Position numbers and translations under genes: made by a program. The notes under the pieces were generated by a model. The model did no database searches and had not been told where the DNA came from. It saw nothing but the letters and a program-made list of their open reading frames with translations. DNA of 19,029 bases, from NCBI GenBank assembly GCA_019454915.1, contig JACFNM010000036.1, positions 1 to 19,029 on the forward strand, in the 5' to 3' direction. Source of the stretch: Chitinophagaceae bacterium. GTDB taxonomy: Bacteria > Bacteroidota > Bacteroidia > Chitinophagales > Chitinophagaceae. This document shows positions 1-7,963 of this stretch, one piece after another; position 1 is the first letter of the stretch, and every line of letters begins with the position of its first letter.

Positions 1-193
1 AGAATTGTTTCAGGCAAATCAAAAGGTTTCTATATTATACGATAATCATGGATTAACCCGGTATGAAGGTTTGATAAAAGCTATCAAAAATGAAGGGGCG
101 CCCGATCTGGTTTTGGGCGACGGGCAATTCATTTCACTTTCTTCTATTGTGGGTGTCAACGGAATTTTTGCGCCGGACTACTCGGAGTGTTGA
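1..193 (+). CDS. C-terminal part of a small protein of unknown function (5' end at or beyond the window edge)
   Basis: The frame is open from the first bases of the window to a TGA at 191-193 and gives about 63 residues. A TTG at 5-7 could be a start, but the frame stays open upstream of it, so I treat the gene as cut by the window edge. I do not recognise the family. The visible part alternates short hydrophobic strands with turns (KVSILYD, GLIKAI, DLVLGDG, FISLSSIVGVNGIF), which resembles a small beta-barrel of SH3 or Sm type. That fold is inference only. The reading looks like real protein rather than a shadow: it is compact, has no low-complexity stretch and stops 3 bp before the convergent epimerase stop codon. 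No membrane segment or signal peptide is visible. Confidence 0.6.
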   Translation, partial: ELFQANQKVSILYDNHGLTRYEGLIKAIKNEGAPDLVLGDGQFISLSSIVGVNGIFAPDYSEC

Positions 194-196
194 TAA

Positions 197-1129
197 TTAT
201 AAAAGATCGTTTAAGGCCGATTCTAATGAAGGGAAGATAAATTTGAAACCCGTAGAGTGGATTTTTGTGCAATCAACCGTTGTGCTTTTTATCAATTCCT
301 TACTCATTTCTCCCAATATCCATTTTAACAGGAAAAAAGGGACATAGGCTGTTATATAGAAGGAGCCTTTCATTTTTTGTGCAACTGCGGTGACAAGCAT
401 TTTATTCTCCACCGGTTTGGGCGCAACGGCGTTGTATGTGCCGTGCAGAGACTGGTTTTCCAAAGCATGGATATAAATCCGGCACAGATCATCAATGTGA
501 ATCCAGCTTTGCATTTGTTTGCCATTTCCGAAAAAAGTCGCTAACCCTAATCGCGCCGGTTTCATAAGTTCATGGAGTAGTCCTCCCTCTGCGCTCAGCA
601 CGAGTCCGGTGCGAATTTTAACGAGCCTTTTGTTTAATAATGTGATGGGGTCTATGCTTTCTTCCCATAGCCGGCAGACAGTAGCTATAAAATCAGCGCC
701 GGGGGGCATATCTTCCGTGAAAGGGGTAGCCATGCCATGATGAACTGCATCGCTGCCATACCATCCTATCGCGGAAGCGTTGATTACGGTTTCTACCTGA
801 TTGGGATTTTCTTTCAGCGTGCTTACGAGCAGCTCGCCGGCCTGTTTTCTGCTTTCAGAAATGATATGCTTTCTCTTTGCCGTCCATCTCTTTGCCGCCA
901 GGTTGGCGCCGGAAAGGTTTATGATATGGTCGGCTTTTTGTATGGCGGAAAGGTCAATAAGGTGAATGGACGGATCCCAGTGCGCATAAGTTGGATTTTG
1001 ATTATTATCCGATGAGATCAGTGATTGATTCCGGGTCAGGATAATGACCTGGTGATTTCTTTCTATCAGCAACTGTGTAAGCCGTTTGCCGATCAATCCC
1101 GTTCCGCCGCAGAGTAGTACCGTTGACAT
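197..1129 (-). CDS. TIGR01777-family NAD(P)-dependent epimerase/oxidoreductase (atypical SDR, YfcH/SDR39U1-like)
   Basis: This 310-residue cytosolic protein has an N-terminal Rossmann fold with GGTGLIG at 8-14. Signatures of the TIGR01777 group follow: NLSGANL (71-77), RWTAKRK (81-87), SAIGWYG (119-125), the LWEES segment (154-158), RTGLVLS (173-179), SWIHIDDL (208-215) and GTYNAVAP (230-237). Residues from about 258 to the end match the position of the DUF1731 domain. The tyrosine in IGWYG occupies the usual SDR active-site region without a clear YxxxK. The substrate is unknown for most of this family, so I name no reaction. The length is normal. It starts at ATG 1127-1129. It lies 107 bp downstream of ftsZ, beyond the probable operon terminator, and has its own candidate promoter at 1140-1169, so it is probably transcribed separately from the division genes. 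Confidence 0.9.
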   Translation of the reverse strand: MSTVLLCGGTGLIGKRLTQLLIERNHQVIILTRNQSLISSDNNQNPTYAHWDPSIHLIDLSAIQKADHIINLSGANLAAKRWTAKRKHIISESRKQAGELLVSTLKENPNQVETVINASAIGWYGSDAVHHGMATPFTEDMPPGADFIATVCRLWEESIDPITLLNKRLVKIRTGLVLSAEGGLLHELMKPARLGLATFFGNGKQMQSWIHIDDLCRIYIHALENQSLHGTYNAVAPKPVENKMLVTAVAQKMKGSFYITAYVPFFLLKWILGEMSKELIKSTTVDCTKIHSTGFKFIFPSLESALNDLL

Positions 1130-1139
1130 ACCGATGGCT

Positions 1140-1169
1140 TAAAATTAAGACTTTCCCGCAGAGAAACAA
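1140..1169 (-). promoter_or_regulatory. candidate Bacteroidota-type promoter for the epimerase gene
   Basis: Read on the minus strand, TTG (1169-1167) is followed after 19 nt by TAATTTTA (1147-1140). This fits the Bacteroidota primary sigma pattern TTG-N19-21-TAnnTTTG except for the last base. The -7 box ends only 10 bp before the ATG at 1129, so the transcript would be nearly leaderless. The pattern is short, so a chance match is possible. Confidence 0.35.
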
Positions 1170-1192
1170 GGGGAGCGTTTTGCCCGATTATG

Positions 1193-1226
1193 AAAAAGGC
1201 GCTGACTTAAACATCGGCGCCTTTTC
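1193..1226 (-). terminator. rho-independent terminator after ftsZ (end of the dcw operon)
   Basis: Perfect 9-bp arms AAAAGGCGC (1194-1202) and GCGCCTTTT (1217-1225) enclose a 14-nt loop, and two more inner pairs (1204-1205 with 1214-1215) can form past one mismatch. On the minus strand the hairpin begins about 11 nt after the ftsZ stop codon and runs into five T residues (complement of 1193-1197). The arms are A/T-symmetric, so it could also stop + strand transcripts, but no + gene reads into it. Confidence 0.8.
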
Positions 1227-1236
1227 ATTTTGTTTA

Positions 1237-3054
1237 TTAGTCCGGCTTTTTGCCGTCGAGAAAAGTGTTAATCGTACTTATTTGGGTTTGATTATTCTCG
1301 TCTGTCTTCACGTTGTAATTGCTGTAGAACTTTTCAACGGAAGCCAATGCGTTTTTTAATTGAAAATTACGGCGGACATAAGCCGGGATAGTTTCAAACT
1401 CATTATTCGAGTCGGATGCGTTTACGTTGTAAGACAAGTTGCGCAACTTGTTTAAACGTTCTGCAGCCTTCCTCTTTTGTTCCTCTGCCTCGTCCTGCAT
1501 CGCAGGTTCCTCGACAAAGTAATGCTTATTATGAGTTGCCTCTATTTCCGGCTTGTCCGCCGCATTTGGATCTTTAATTACCATATGCATTTCATCTGTC
1601 TTCCCGTCGGACGAAAAATTACTCGGCACGGGTAATGGTTCTTCATCGGGGTCATTAGTTTTGGATTGTAGGTAATCAGGTTCCTCTGCATAGATGTTGG
1701 ATGGTTTTGACAAATAACCACCTGACGTCGCGGTGGTGCTAGCTTCTTTATTTAAATCATTATTTTCTTTTGTGTAAACACGCGCACTGTCGGAAACAGG
1801 CTGAGATTTAGTGTCGGTTTCAATGGCTATTGAGGAGGTTGAAGTTAGTGAAGTTTTTGATAAATGCCATATTTCTTTTTCTTCTTGTTGTGGCGGAAAA
1901 TCAAACAACTCGGGTTGAATGGCGCTCTTTACGGCTTTTTCTTCCGACGCCTGGATCATCTTTGGAGCCATAGGATCTGTATCCTCTGCCTCTTTTTGTT
2001 TCGGGGCTTCTTTTTGCTCTGGTGCGTTGAGGGTCAGTATTATTTTTTCCTCCGTCTGTTCTGTTTCTTCTTTTCCTGAAATCTCTTCTTTGTTGTCAAA
2101 GCCGGTAGCAATCAGGGTAATTCCGATCTTATCGCCCAGTGTATTATCATAGCCCAGCCCCATGATGATATTGGTATGTTCTCCCGCCTGGCTCAGCAGG
2201 TGATTTTGAATCGTATCTACTTCATCCATAGTGAATTCCGTATCGCCTTCCGCGGAATTGATATTGATAAGGATCCATTTGGCCCCGCTGATATCATTGT
2301 CGTTTAACAGCGGAGAGTTGATAGCGTCCTGAATGGCTTTTTGTGCCCGGTTTTCCCCCTCGGCTGCCGCGCTACCGAGAATAGCGACTCCGCCGTTGCG
2401 CATAACCGTGCATACGTCCGCAAAGTCTACGTTAATTTGACCGGTAGTATTAATAACATCTGTAATGCATTTTGCTGCTGTTGCCAGCACGTTATCTGCT
2501 TTGGCAAAGGCTGCGCGCATTGTGAGGTTGCCATATTGGTGGCGCATCTTGTCATTACTGATCACGAGCAGGGTGTCTACATAATCTTTTAAGTTGGCTA
2601 TTCCTTCTTCCGCCTGGGTCAGCCTTTTTTTTCCTTCATAAGCGAAAGGAGTCGTTACAATACCCACGGTGAGAATGCCTAAGTCCTTACAGATTTTGGC
2701 CAATATGGGTGCACCGCCCGTACCTGTGCCGCCTCCCATACCGGCAGTGATGAAGGCCATTTTGGTGTTTACTTCGAGAATTCTCCTGATTTCTTCCAGG
2801 CTTTCTTCAGTAGCCTGGCGTCCGATATCGGGATTAGCTCCGGCGCCCAGTCCCTGGGTGAGGGTAGGGCCTAATTGCACTTTATTGGGGACTTTACTTA
2901 TTGCCAATGCCTGTGCATCTGTATTACAGATGATAAAATTAACGCCTTCAATGCCCTGACTGAACATGTAATTCACCGCGTTGCTACCTCCTCCTCCAAC
3001 GCCAATAACCTTAATGATGGAGGATTTTTCTTTAGGCAAATCAAAGTGTATCAT
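1237..3054 (-). CDS. ftsZ: cell division GTPase FtsZ
   Basis: FtsZ is the tubulin-like GTPase that forms the cytoplasmic division ring. The GTPase core spans about residues 14-320. It shows GVGGGGSNAV (18-27), the T4 glycine loop GGGTGTG (107-113) and the T7 loop NVDFADV (208-214), whose acidic residues D210 and D213 complete the catalytic site of the next subunit. The protein is 605 residues, well above the roughly 380-400 of E. coli or Bacillus. The excess is a charged, low-complexity linker (about 321-520) and a basic helical stretch (523-540). A peptide resembling the conserved C-terminal partner-binding motif, ETIPAYVRR (554-562), comes next, and then 43 further residues ending NTFLDGKKPD. 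A terminal NxFL..D tail is usual in Bacteroidota FtsZ. Starts at ATG 3052-3054. It is the last gene of the operon, 134 bp after ftsA, with a candidate promoter of its own in that gap. Confidence 0.98.
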   Translation of the reverse strand: MIHFDLPKEKSSIIKVIGVGGGGSNAVNYMFSQGIEGVNFIICNTDAQALAISKVPNKVQLGPTLTQGLGAGANPDIGRQATEESLEEIRRILEVNTKMAFITAGMGGGTGTGGAPILAKICKDLGILTVGIVTTPFAYEGKKRLTQAEEGIANLKDYVDTLLVISNDKMRHQYGNLTMRAAFAKADNVLATAAKCITDVINTTGQINVDFADVCTVMRNGGVAILGSAAAEGENRAQKAIQDAINSPLLNDNDISGAKWILININSAEGDTEFTMDEVDTIQNHLLSQAGEHTNIIMGLGYDNTLGDKIGITLIATGFDNKEEISGKEETEQTEEKIILTLNAPEQKEAPKQKEAEDTDPMAPKMIQASEEKAVKSAIQPELFDFPPQQEEKEIWHLSKTSLTSTSSIAIETDTKSQPVSDSARVYTKENNDLNKEASTTATSGGYLSKPSNIYAEEPDYLQSKTNDPDEEPLPVPSNFSSDGKTDEMHMVIKDPNAADKPEIEATHNKHYFVEEPAMQDEAEEQKRKAAERLNKLRNLSYNVNASDSNNEFETIPAYVRRNFQLKNALASVEKFYSNYNVKTDENNQTQISTINTFLDGKKPD

Positions 3055-3125
3055 ATTTTACGGTTGGTTTAATCTTATTAGTTCCTGACTGAATAAGAGT
3101 GGTGAAATAATGGGTAGTTTATTTT

Positions 3126-3156
3126 AAAAAATAGGTTTTCAATGATAAATCATCAA
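3126..3156 (-). promoter_or_regulatory. candidate internal promoter for ftsZ
   Basis: The 134-bp ftsA-ftsZ gap is the largest inside the cluster and is AT-rich. On the minus strand it holds TTG (3156-3154), a 20-nt spacer and TATTTTTT (3133-3126), matching the Bacteroidota TTG-N19-21-TAnnTTTG pattern except for the final base. Transcription would begin near 3120 and give a leader of about 65 nt before the ftsZ ATG at 3054. A dedicated ftsZ promoter is common in other bacteria. The match here is by eye only. Confidence 0.35.
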
Positions 3157-3188
3157 TAATTGTTTGTCTGTATTCTTCTCACTTTGGA

Positions 3189-4562
3189 TCATTTAAATTG
3201 TTCATCTCCTTCTTCCTTGAATAATTCTATTAATCCGCCTTTAATGGAATCCATGAAATCTTTCAGGCTTTTAGACCGCTTCCTTGTTTTATCGGTTCCA
3301 ATGCCTTTCTCTTTTTTCTTTCCCTTAGGCACTTCCTCTTCCTCTCCATTGTCATTATTATTTTCAGACTGGTTGTATCTTTCTTTTGCTATCGTATTTT
3401 CATAAACATTATAGCCCTTCAGTATCAGCCCGATGCAGGTAGAGTACATGGGACGGGTGAGTTCTTCTATGTGGCCGGCTGCAAGATGCTCATTCGGCAA
3501 TCCGATACGGGCATCCAGGCCGGTAACATATTCAGACAACTGTATCAGGTGTTTCAATTGAGAACCTCCGCCGGTGAGTATAATGCCTCCGTTAAGCATT
3601 TTGTTTTCCAGTCCCACCTGTTTGAGATGGTAGGTAACGAACTCGAGTATTTCGCTCATTCGCGCCTGAATAATACCGGCGAGATTTTTAACGCTGATTT
3701 CTTTAGGCGTCATGCCCCGTAATCCCGGAATGGTAATATAGGCGTTACTCCTGGCCTCATCCACGAGAGCGCTGCCGAACTGCACTTTCATTTGTTCGGC
3801 CTGCGTCTTTAATACGCCTAACCCGGTCTTAATATCATTGGTGATATTTTCTCCGCCGAAAGGAATAACGGCGGTATGCTTTAATACGCCTTCGTAAAAA
3901 ACGGCCAGGTCCGTAGTACCGCCGCCGATATCCACGATTACAACGCCCGCCTCCAAATCCTGTTCGCACATTACCGCAGCAGCGGAAGCCAAAGGTTGTA
4001 AAACCAAATCCTTTACAACAAGAGAAGACTTTTCAACGCTTCGGTTGATATTGCGAATGGCATTTCTGTCACCGGTAATGATGTGAAAGTTGGCGCCTAC
4101 TTTTACTCCGCTATAACCAATAGGGTTGGTAATATTCTGGAAATTATCCACCGTAAATTCCTGCGGTATCACATCTATGATTTGGTCGCCCGCGGGAATA
4201 TAGGTTTTGTATTGATTGGATACCAGTTGATCAATCTCCATCTGGGTGATTTCGTCTTCGGTATTTTGTCTCACGATATCGCCTCTTGTTTGCAGGCTTT
4301 TGATATGGTGGCCCGCAATCCCCACATACACCTCATTGATTTCCAGGTTGGGGTTGGACGCGTAACAGTTCTCCAGTGCAGATTGAATGGCTTTTATCGT
4401 TTGGTCAATATTCAACACCATACCATGCTGTACGCCGTTGCTGTTGGCTCTTCCGAAGCCTAATATTTCCAGTTTGCCATATTCGTTTTTGCGGCCGGCA
4501 ATAGCGGCAATTTTGGTGGTTCCAATATCCAGTCCTACAATAATGGGTTGTTCAGTATTCAT
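3189..4562 (-). CDS. ftsA: cell division protein FtsA (actin-like FtsZ membrane anchor)
   Basis: FtsA is an actin-like ATPase that tethers FtsZ filaments to the inner membrane and recruits later division proteins. The ATP-site motifs are present: phosphate 1 DIGTTK (12-17), phosphate 2 DIGGGTTD (211-218) and adenosine motif GGIILTGGGSQL (325-336). The SHS2 (1C) domain falls at about 85-165. After residue 395 comes a charged, low-complexity linker with runs of N, E and K. The end is an amphipathic helix, SLKDFMDSIKGGLIELFKEE (432-451), the expected membrane-targeting sequence. The length (457) is somewhat above E. coli FtsA (420) because of the linker. Starts at ATG 4560-4562, 10 bp after ftsQ, the tightest spacing in the cluster, so ftsQ and ftsA are almost certainly cotranscribed. 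Confidence 0.97.
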   Translation of the reverse strand: MNTEQPIIVGLDIGTTKIAAIAGRKNEYGKLEILGFGRANSNGVQHGMVLNIDQTIKAIQSALENCYASNPNLEINEVYVGIAGHHIKSLQTRGDIVRQNTEDEITQMEIDQLVSNQYKTYIPAGDQIIDVIPQEFTVDNFQNITNPIGYSGVKVGANFHIITGDRNAIRNINRSVEKSSLVVKDLVLQPLASAAAVMCEQDLEAGVVIVDIGGGTTDLAVFYEGVLKHTAVIPFGGENITNDIKTGLGVLKTQAEQMKVQFGSALVDEARSNAYITIPGLRGMTPKEISVKNLAGIIQARMSEILEFVTYHLKQVGLENKMLNGGIILTGGGSQLKHLIQLSEYVTGLDARIGLPNEHLAAGHIEELTRPMYSTCIGLILKGYNVYENTIAKERYNQSENNNDNGEEEEVPKGKKKEKGIGTDKTRKRSKSLKDFMDSIKGGLIELFKEEGDEQFK

Positions 4563-4572
4563 GGTGGTTGGT

Positions 4573-5412
4573 TTATCTTGTTTTAATGCTATCGTTTATT
4601 TGGTTTGTTTTTACAATAATTACGGGGCTGGCAATATCTTTTCTTGTAGCGACTACCTGCCCATTGTATTGAATGTTAATTACAGAATAGGTATCCCATC
4701 CTACTTTAGACAGGACTTCTTTATAGAATGAAAATAATTTGCCAAACTTGTTATCAAGGTCAAATCCGTCTCCCAACTGTATCAGGTGGTTGCCTATTTT
4801 CGGAGATAACTCAAAGGTTCCCGCCGACGTATAGGTTATCTGCTCGATTTGCGCCATCCAGAAAGGATCTTTCATCAACCATTCACTAATCGCTTTTATC
4901 TGAGACAATGCTGAACTGTCAGAGATATTCCATTGGTTATTGTCTAACGGGCAACCCGTAAAGACGGGAATATTTGCCGAAAATCTGCTGCTTAGCGGCA
5001 GGCGTTTAAATTCCTTATCAATATAATAACTTCTGCCTTCGGTAGTAAAAATCCGGGCTATCGGTGTGCGCTCTATGATTTTAACCTGGAGTTTTTCGTT
5101 GTTGTCGAAGTATAATTCGGCATCCTGAATCCACACATTTCCTTCCAGTGTCTTTTCCATTTGCTTGAGATTGAATGCAGACAGCGGTTTACCTTTTATA
5201 TCCGGAACCATATGCGTGAGCATGCCCCTTATGTCATTTTTATCAATAAAGAGCGGGCTCCCGGTCTCCCGGATTTGTATCTCAATACCATTGCAGATAT
5301 TATTGTCTTTTCTTTGAATGGCAGCAATCAGCAGCAGCGACGTTACGGCTCCGATCCCTATCCAAAACAGGATGGTAAACATCTTCCATATTTTTATTCT
5401 GCTTATGGTCAT
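4573..5412 (-). CDS. ftsQ: cell division protein FtsQ (DivIB-like)
   Basis: FtsQ is a single-pass inner-membrane protein that links the cytoplasmic ring to the periplasmic synthases FtsW and FtsI through FtsL and FtsB. A short N-terminal tail precedes one membrane segment (about 11-32, rich in F, I, L and V). A POTRA-like region follows (about 41-115, including LFIDKNDIRGML and VWIQDAELYFDNNEKLQVKIIER taken as separate strands), and then the beta-rich FtsQ domain to the end. The length of 279 is normal. The sequence is weakly conserved, so the call leans partly on position between murC and ftsA and on topology. Starts at ATG 5410-5412, 16 bp after murC. A later methionine at residue 11 would remove the cytoplasmic tail, so the first start is preferred. 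Confidence 0.92.
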   Translation of the reverse strand: MTISRIKIWKMFTILFWIGIGAVTSLLLIAAIQRKDNNICNGIEIQIRETGSPLFIDKNDIRGMLTHMVPDIKGKPLSAFNLKQMEKTLEGNVWIQDAELYFDNNEKLQVKIIERTPIARIFTTEGRSYYIDKEFKRLPLSSRFSANIPVFTGCPLDNNQWNISDSSALSQIKAISEWLMKDPFWMAQIEQITYTSAGTFELSPKIGNHLIQLGDGFDLDNKFGKLFSFYKEVLSKVGWDTYSVINIQYNGQVVATRKDIASPVIIVKTNQINDSIKTR

Positions 5413-5428
5413 CTGTTTATCTGCTTCT

Positions 5429-6817
5429 TTAACTGATTTTTTTTGTTAGTGTTTCTTTTATATGCTCTACCATTTGATCAATGTTCCCGGCTCCGGCAGT
5501 TATCAATAACCCCGGTTGGCTGGCGTCGAGTTCTGTTTTAATCCAATTCAATAAATCCTCTTTTGGTACGATAGTCTTATTTTTATTTTTGATTTTTTCG
5601 AGAATAGTGGCGCTCGTAATACCCGGTATGGGCAATTCTCTTGCCGGATAAATGGGCAACAAAATAACTTCATCGGCAAGGTCTAGGCTTTCGGCAAAAG
5701 CGTCTGCTAAATCACGCGTCCGGCTATATAAATGGGGCTGGAAGATGATCGTGATCTTCCTGTCCGGAAACAGAGAACGGGCGCCCTTTAATACAGCTTC
5801 CAGTTCCGCAGGATGGTGCGCATAGTCATCCACGTACAGTATCGGGGAATGATTAGCCGGAGAGAGGATATATTCGAATCTCCGCTTTACGCCTCTGAAA
5901 GCATCAACAGCGGATCTGATTTTGTCGTCATCTATTTGCAGTTGCTCCGCAATTGCAATAGCAACAAGAGCATTTTCAATATTGTGCGTTCCCCCCATGT
6001 TCAGTTTTAGATCTTTCAACCACTTTCCGTTGACGCAGGCATCAAAAACATAGCTGCCATGAATGGTTTTTATGTTGGCGGCATAGATATTCGCATTCTG
6101 GTTTTGCAGGTGATAGGTAAGATGGGTACTTCCTTTCATATCGCCTGTTCTTTCCAATCCCCATTTACTGATGAGGGTTCCGTCTTTTTTAATATTGCCG
6201 GTGAAGTCAATAAAAGCCTGCAGGAGATTTTCCCTGTTGCCATATATATCCAGATGATCCGGATCCATGGCGGTAATAACGCCAATGTCGGGGTAGAGTT
6301 TTAAAAAGCTCCGGTCATACTCATCGGCCTCTACAACACATACGTTCTTTTCACTGCTCCAGAAGTTGCTGTCGTAGTTAACGGCTATTCCTCCTAAGAA
6401 GGCATTGCACCCATATCCTGAATGTCTTAATATATGGGCGGTCATGGTGGTGATAGTCGTCTTACCGTGTGTACCGGATATGCAGATATTAAATGAATCC
6501 CGCGTGATTTCTCCCAATACGTCACTCCGTTTCAGGATAGTATATCCATGTTGCCGGTAATAGGTTAGTTCCCGGTGATCTTTGGGAACGGCGGGTGTAT
6601 ATATCACGAGGTCGGCTTGCTTCGACAGCAATTCCGGGTTATCGGTATAATGAACGCCGATACCTTCCCCTGTTAATTGCTTTGTGAGATGGGTTTCCGC
6701 TCTATCGTAGCCATTTACAACCATTCCCTTCGATTTGAAATAGCGTGCAAGAGCGCTCATGCCGATCCCCCCGATCCCGATAAAGTACACTTCTTTTATG
6801 TTAGTCAATTCCTGCAT
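5429..6817 (-). CDS. murC: UDP-N-acetylmuramate--L-alanine ligase MurC
   Basis: MurC is the ATP-dependent cytoplasmic ligase that adds L-alanine to UDP-MurNAc, the first peptide step of peptidoglycan synthesis. The nucleotide-binding GIGGIGMS (14-21) marks the UDP-substrate domain. GTHGKT (115-120) is the ATP P-loop with the MurC-specific histidine. EADEYDRSF (163-171) and DPDHLDIYG (185-193) belong to the central domain. DDYAHHP (330-336), FQPHLYSRTRD (359-369) and TAGAGNID (440-447) mark the C-terminal domain. The length (462) is usual for this phylum. Starts at ATG 6815-6817, 29 bp after murG. FtsQ follows directly: the murB and ddl genes that sit between murC and ftsQ in E. coli are missing. 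Confidence 0.98.
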   Translation of the reverse strand: MQELTNIKEVYFIGIGGIGMSALARYFKSKGMVVNGYDRAETHLTKQLTGEGIGVHYTDNPELLSKQADLVIYTPAVPKDHRELTYYRQHGYTILKRSDVLGEITRDSFNICISGTHGKTTITTMTAHILRHSGYGCNAFLGGIAVNYDSNFWSSEKNVCVVEADEYDRSFLKLYPDIGVITAMDPDHLDIYGNRENLLQAFIDFTGNIKKDGTLISKWGLERTGDMKGSTHLTYHLQNQNANIYAANIKTIHGSYVFDACVNGKWLKDLKLNMGGTHNIENALVAIAIAEQLQIDDDKIRSAVDAFRGVKRRFEYILSPANHSPILYVDDYAHHPAELEAVLKGARSLFPDRKITIIFQPHLYSRTRDLADAFAESLDLADEVILLPIYPARELPIPGITSATILEKIKNKNKTIVPKEDLLNWIKTELDASQPGLLITAGAGNIDQMVEHIKETLTKKIS

Positions 6818-6846
6818 GATGATTTCGTCCTTGATACGCTTACTTT

Positions 6847-7944
6847 CTATAATCTCTCAATAGTTTTTAAAATTTCCCTTGCGATCACTTCGTCGGCATC
6901 GGTTATAGCCAAAGAAGCAATATTGTTTTTTAATTTTCTTCTTTCTTCCTCATCGGCTGCCAGCCTGATGATGGTGCTCACCAGGTAGTTCTTTGCATCC
7001 TGATCTTTTACCAGCAGGGCGGCATCTTTACTTACCAGCCGGTTTGCGTTGGCGGTTTGATGGTCTTCCGCTGCATAAGGAAATGGAACAAAGACGACCG
7101 CCTGTTTTACCACGCATAGTTCGGCAACAGAGATTGCGCCCGACCGGGATACAACAATATCGGCTGCCGCATAGGCATTTTCCATTTGGGTGATGAAACC
7201 CTGCGTCCATATATTCTCCTTTCCTTTTGCGATTTCTTTTGCCCGCTGAACAAATAATTTGCCCGTCTGCCAAATCAACTGCAAATGGTGCTTTTCAAAT
7301 TCATTTATATGAGCGGCGATGGCTTCATTGATGGAGGTTGCACCCAGGCTACCACCGATGATCAGCACCGTTTTCTTTTCGGGTGATAATCCGAAGGAGC
7401 GGATCGCCTCTTTCCGGTTTATGCGGCTGTCCACAATAGCCTCCCGCACAGGGTTACCGGTTACCATAATTTTATCAGCAGGAAAGAACTTCTCCATTCC
7501 GTCGCTGCCGGTGAAGACTTTTATAGCCTTTTTGCTGAGGAGTATATTCGATTTACCCGCATAGGAATTGGCTTCATGGATAAAAGTGGGTATGTTTTTT
7601 AACTGGGCAAAGCGGAGTACCGGATAACTGGAGTATCCGCCAACCCCAATCACCGCAGTTGGTTTAAACCGGTTAATAATTTCTCTCACCTGAAAAAAAC
7701 TTTTAACCAGTTTCAGGGGTAACCCGATGTTTTTTATCAAAGAACTCCTGTTGAAACCCGCGATGTCTAAGCCTTCGATGGCATAGCCCGCCTGGGGTAC
7801 TTTCTCCATTTCCATTTTTCCTTTTGCCCCAACAAACAGGAATTGCACGCTATCTGTTCCTTTCCGGATTGCATTGGCAATGGCAATGGCGGGGAAGATA
7901 TGTCCTCCCGTTCCTCCGCCTGCTATGATTATCTTTTTTGCCAA
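6847..7944 (-). CDS. murG: UDP-GlcNAc--undecaprenyl-PP-MurNAc-pentapeptide transferase MurG
   Basis: MurG is a membrane-associated GT-B glycosyltransferase that adds GlcNAc to lipid I to make lipid II on the cytoplasmic face. The three glycine-rich loops are present: GGGTGGHIFP (9-18), GVGGYSS (100-106) and GGSLGA (197-202). HEAN (123-126) matches the HEQN acceptor-site motif. SRSGAISVAEL (266-276) and PFPYAAEDHQTANA (287-300) form the UDP-GlcNAc site. The length of 365 is normal. The start is a TTG at 7944-7942. The next upstream codons are GTT and ATT, no ATG is in reach, and translation from TTG gives the family-typical beginning MAKKIIIAGGGTGG. It lies 19 bp downstream of ftsW. Upstream in this gap only a weak AAAAAGAA purine run could serve as ribosome binding site. 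Confidence 0.97.
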   Translation of the reverse strand: MAKKIIIAGGGTGGHIFPAIAIANAIRKGTDSVQFLFVGAKGKMEMEKVPQAGYAIEGLDIAGFNRSSLIKNIGLPLKLVKSFFQVREIINRFKPTAVIGVGGYSSYPVLRFAQLKNIPTFIHEANSYAGKSNILLSKKAIKVFTGSDGMEKFFPADKIMVTGNPVREAIVDSRINRKEAIRSFGLSPEKKTVLIIGGSLGATSINEAIAAHINEFEKHHLQLIWQTGKLFVQRAKEIAKGKENIWTQGFITQMENAYAAADIVVSRSGAISVAELCVVKQAVVFVPFPYAAEDHQTANANRLVSKDAALLVKDQDAKNYLVSTIIRLAADEEERRKLKNNIASLAITDADEVIAREILKTIERL

Positions 7945-7963
7945 AACAATTCTTTTTATGTAT

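Noticed and set aside
3078..3087. Ten-base TTAGTTCCTG shared with 12025-12034, upstream of ftsZ and mraY
   Set aside because: A single shared 10-mer at different distances from the starts (24 and 35 bp) is expected by chance in 19 kb.
4083..4463. 126-codon + strand frame opposite ftsA
   Set aside because: It is antisense to a fully conserved ftsA reading frame, and its composition is what the reverse strand of ftsA would give.
7028..7273. Long minus-strand frame of 81 codons inside murG in another frame
   Set aside because: It is a shadow of murG, rich in C and R with no family motif, and murG is intact across it.
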